DNA of 8,101 nucleotides from Candidatus Cloacimonadota bacterium (GTDB lineage Bacteria; Cloacimonadota; Cloacimonadia; Cloacimonadales; TCS61): positions 1-8,101 of the forward strand of contig DAOUTP010000074.1 of the NCBI GenBank assembly GCA_030626645.1. Direction: 5' to 3'. Position 1 is the stretch's first letter. Each line of letters opens with the position of its first letter. Below the pieces are notes generated by a model that made no database searches, had not been told where the DNA came from, and saw only the letters and a program-made list of their open reading frames with translations. Below, piece after piece: positions 7,801-8,101 of the stretch. The position numbers were made by a program, and so were the translations under genes.

Positions 7801-8101
7801 CAAAGAAAATTACCAGAAAGCACTTTCTCATTATTATAAAGTTATTGAGAATGATGAAGATGGAGAGCTTGCTTTTGATGCTGCCAGAAACTTTGCATTT
7901 GTTTGCAAAACAATGAAGGAATGGCAAAAAGCTATAGCTGCGTATCAGATAATTCTGGAACGTTGGGGAGATGAAGGATTGGAAGCAAAAACAGTTTTCG
8001 ATATCGCCTTCTGCCACTTCAGAGATAAAAAATATTCTCATGCTATTGAAATGTTCACTCGTGCAATTCCTCTTCTTAAAGAAAAGGAAACTCAGGCGGA
8101 A
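4856..8101 (+). CDS. Very large exported tetratricopeptide-repeat protein, 3'-partial
   Basis: The frame is open without a stop for 1,082 codons up to the last base, so the C-terminus is missing. Residues 1-18 (MKKMIFILLTILYVSLWS) look like a signal peptide, placing the protein in the envelope, most likely the periplasm. From about residue 22 to the end the protein is a nearly continuous series of helical TPR-type repeats. The first ones resemble YbgF/BamD-type TPRs, with small residues, A and F/Y at consensus places and a closing Pro: GLFDEAINEFEKVIAYSP (30-47), then a repeat ending LLEGFP (79-84), then LIETYPNS. Later clear units include YKDAVTELEQ, ENAIKYHLLL, YHESAVNYKKI, YQKALSHYYKVI and YSHAIEMFTRAI. 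No enzymatic domain is visible, and Lys and Glu dominate. TPR arrays are protein-binding scaffolds; partners here are unknown. Possible roles include outer-membrane assembly, surface secretion or a Tol-Pal-like complex, but none can be chosen. The gene begins 139 bases from the divergent permease gene. Confidence 0.9.
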   Translation, partial: MKKMIFILLTILYVSLWSDLNFGKGLFNDGLFDEAINEFEKVIAYSPTSDDSQEAIFLIGESYRERDQFVKAESAYNRLLEGFPGLLFRDKVLYYLAQAQFEQQKFHETSETLNSLIETYPNSNFSKMALSQYLECLFEMKQYDNVIIKGRKIVRNYKDYHNIPDVLLWLADARLEMQMWGEGKKILDEIINDYPDHISRWKAVEKQIEITEKEEGTKEASEILAAKLKENMPRNYEEKLRFKLADYYVTLQDFPKAYFELSNLINKFSNSHQLDAYILKFTSVQIELKKYTDIKNDYTKYKKVFRESDKKDAYLLRIAQADFLLNNLDSANDWLNEISTNDGVILYKKQLLNSDIMVASGKFTDAVKEYKKLLNNEFASRDELLLILGNIYFEKFQQYITAKKYYQWILTEYSANDLQDEAYYKIALCLENLDEYKDAVTELEQIDLQKVENTDLRKKITNKLEYLKKFKKRDYEMAFNNLVSSLIDNSYNADARELKDDLQNILITDLKDHETAIRILGDGSDPENYYRKAVLWIQIAEKYKYESKDNLADECLMKMDAITSKLDKINHADWLEEIYIRKQLLQNSDLTSELITRMKSFVENNSHNMAANEFRLQIGKYYISHNEIDNAARYFVDLVNSSAIDDAEFYNTKIHLAEYYYSKNDDAKALQYYKIADGYIKLNNPLVYFHYAVVLNELGEKKDAGDKLAFLVNNAERFEQYPKVIQYFTRALRKIGDYENAIKYHLLLPESDRTDDTYKLLANDYEKLGNNQKAKEALMHIIEKSEDDLAKLAHLQFTTNDLEMAKYTYGELAKNNKANLKYFEMLGHINFIQENYHESAVNYKKIIDKLGDNVSGYDNIRYVAKENIIALYRIENRPKAETLAKKFKKQLTDKDKNEIEVNRGIYYKKIDKKKAESIFTKLLKKKNLTSDVMIKAYFWRGIVRLEKEELDKAEADFSTVANSIDINMSNQAHLKLGTINFSKENYQKALSHYYKVIENDEDGELAFDAARNFAFVCKTMKEWQKAIAAYQIILERWGDEGLEAKTVFDIAFCHFRDKKYSHAIEMFTRAIPLLKEKETQAE

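Noticed and set aside
5746..8041. Short frames inside the TPR gene (5746-5982 minus, 6336-6524 plus, 6863-7090 minus, 7742-8041 minus)
   Set aside because: The TPR frame is continuous from 4856 to 8101 with consistent helical repeats, and the short frames show no family motif.
4856..8101. Frameshift or pseudogene in the long TPR gene
   Set aside because: I translated the frame codon by codon and found no stop, and TPR-like helices persist throughout. The missing end is only the window boundary.

Overview
The window is an AT-rich stretch of bacterial chromosome with four protein genes. Two encode secreted surface or extracellular proteins, one an inner-membrane permease, and one a very large tetratricopeptide-repeat (TPR) protein. 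Both outer genes run off the window: the first lacks its 5' end and the last lacks its 3' end. I see no RNA genes, CRISPR array, transposase or phage gene. No intergenic gap exceeds about 140 bases.

Organism (inference): both secreted proteins end in an NYPNPFNPTT-type FlgD-like/type IX (Por) sorting domain closing on a short basic tail. This class of C-terminal domain is abundant in Bacteroidota, Ignavibacteriota, Cloacimonadota, Marinimicrobia and related Fibrobacterota-Chlorobiota-Bacteroidota-type lineages. Strong Shine-Dalgarno sequences (AGGAGG before gene 2, GGAGG before gene 4) argue against typical Bacteroidota, which mostly lack them. Together with the low GC and long TPR and repeat proteins, this fits a Cloacimonadota-like or similar uncultured lineage. 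The assignment is a guess, not a demonstrated placement.

Layout. Positions 2-1750 (+) hold the 3' part of a repetitive cadherin/Ig-like adhesin-type protein with two exact-length 576-nt tandem units. A rho-independent terminator (1766-1796) follows. Positions 1871-3859 (+) hold a complete 662-aa secreted protein with a signal peptide, an N-terminal beta-rich domain, a Hydin/BACON-like domain apparently split by a beta-propeller, and the sorting domain. A strong bidirectional terminator (3909-3943) separates it from a convergent TauE/SafE-family permease gene (4716-3967, minus). A 139-bp divergent region with palindromic features leads into the TPR gene (4856 to past 8101, plus), which stays open to the last base.

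How the genes relate: the first two are separate transcription units by their terminators, but they share the export signal domain (47 of 88 positions identical without gaps) and are probably cargo of the same outer-membrane export route. The permease is convergent with gene 2 and divergent from the TPR gene, so it is unlikely to share a transcript with either. The TPR protein begins with a signal peptide and its first repeats resemble YbgF/BamD-type envelope TPRs, so it probably works in the periplasm. No metabolic pathway links the four genes.
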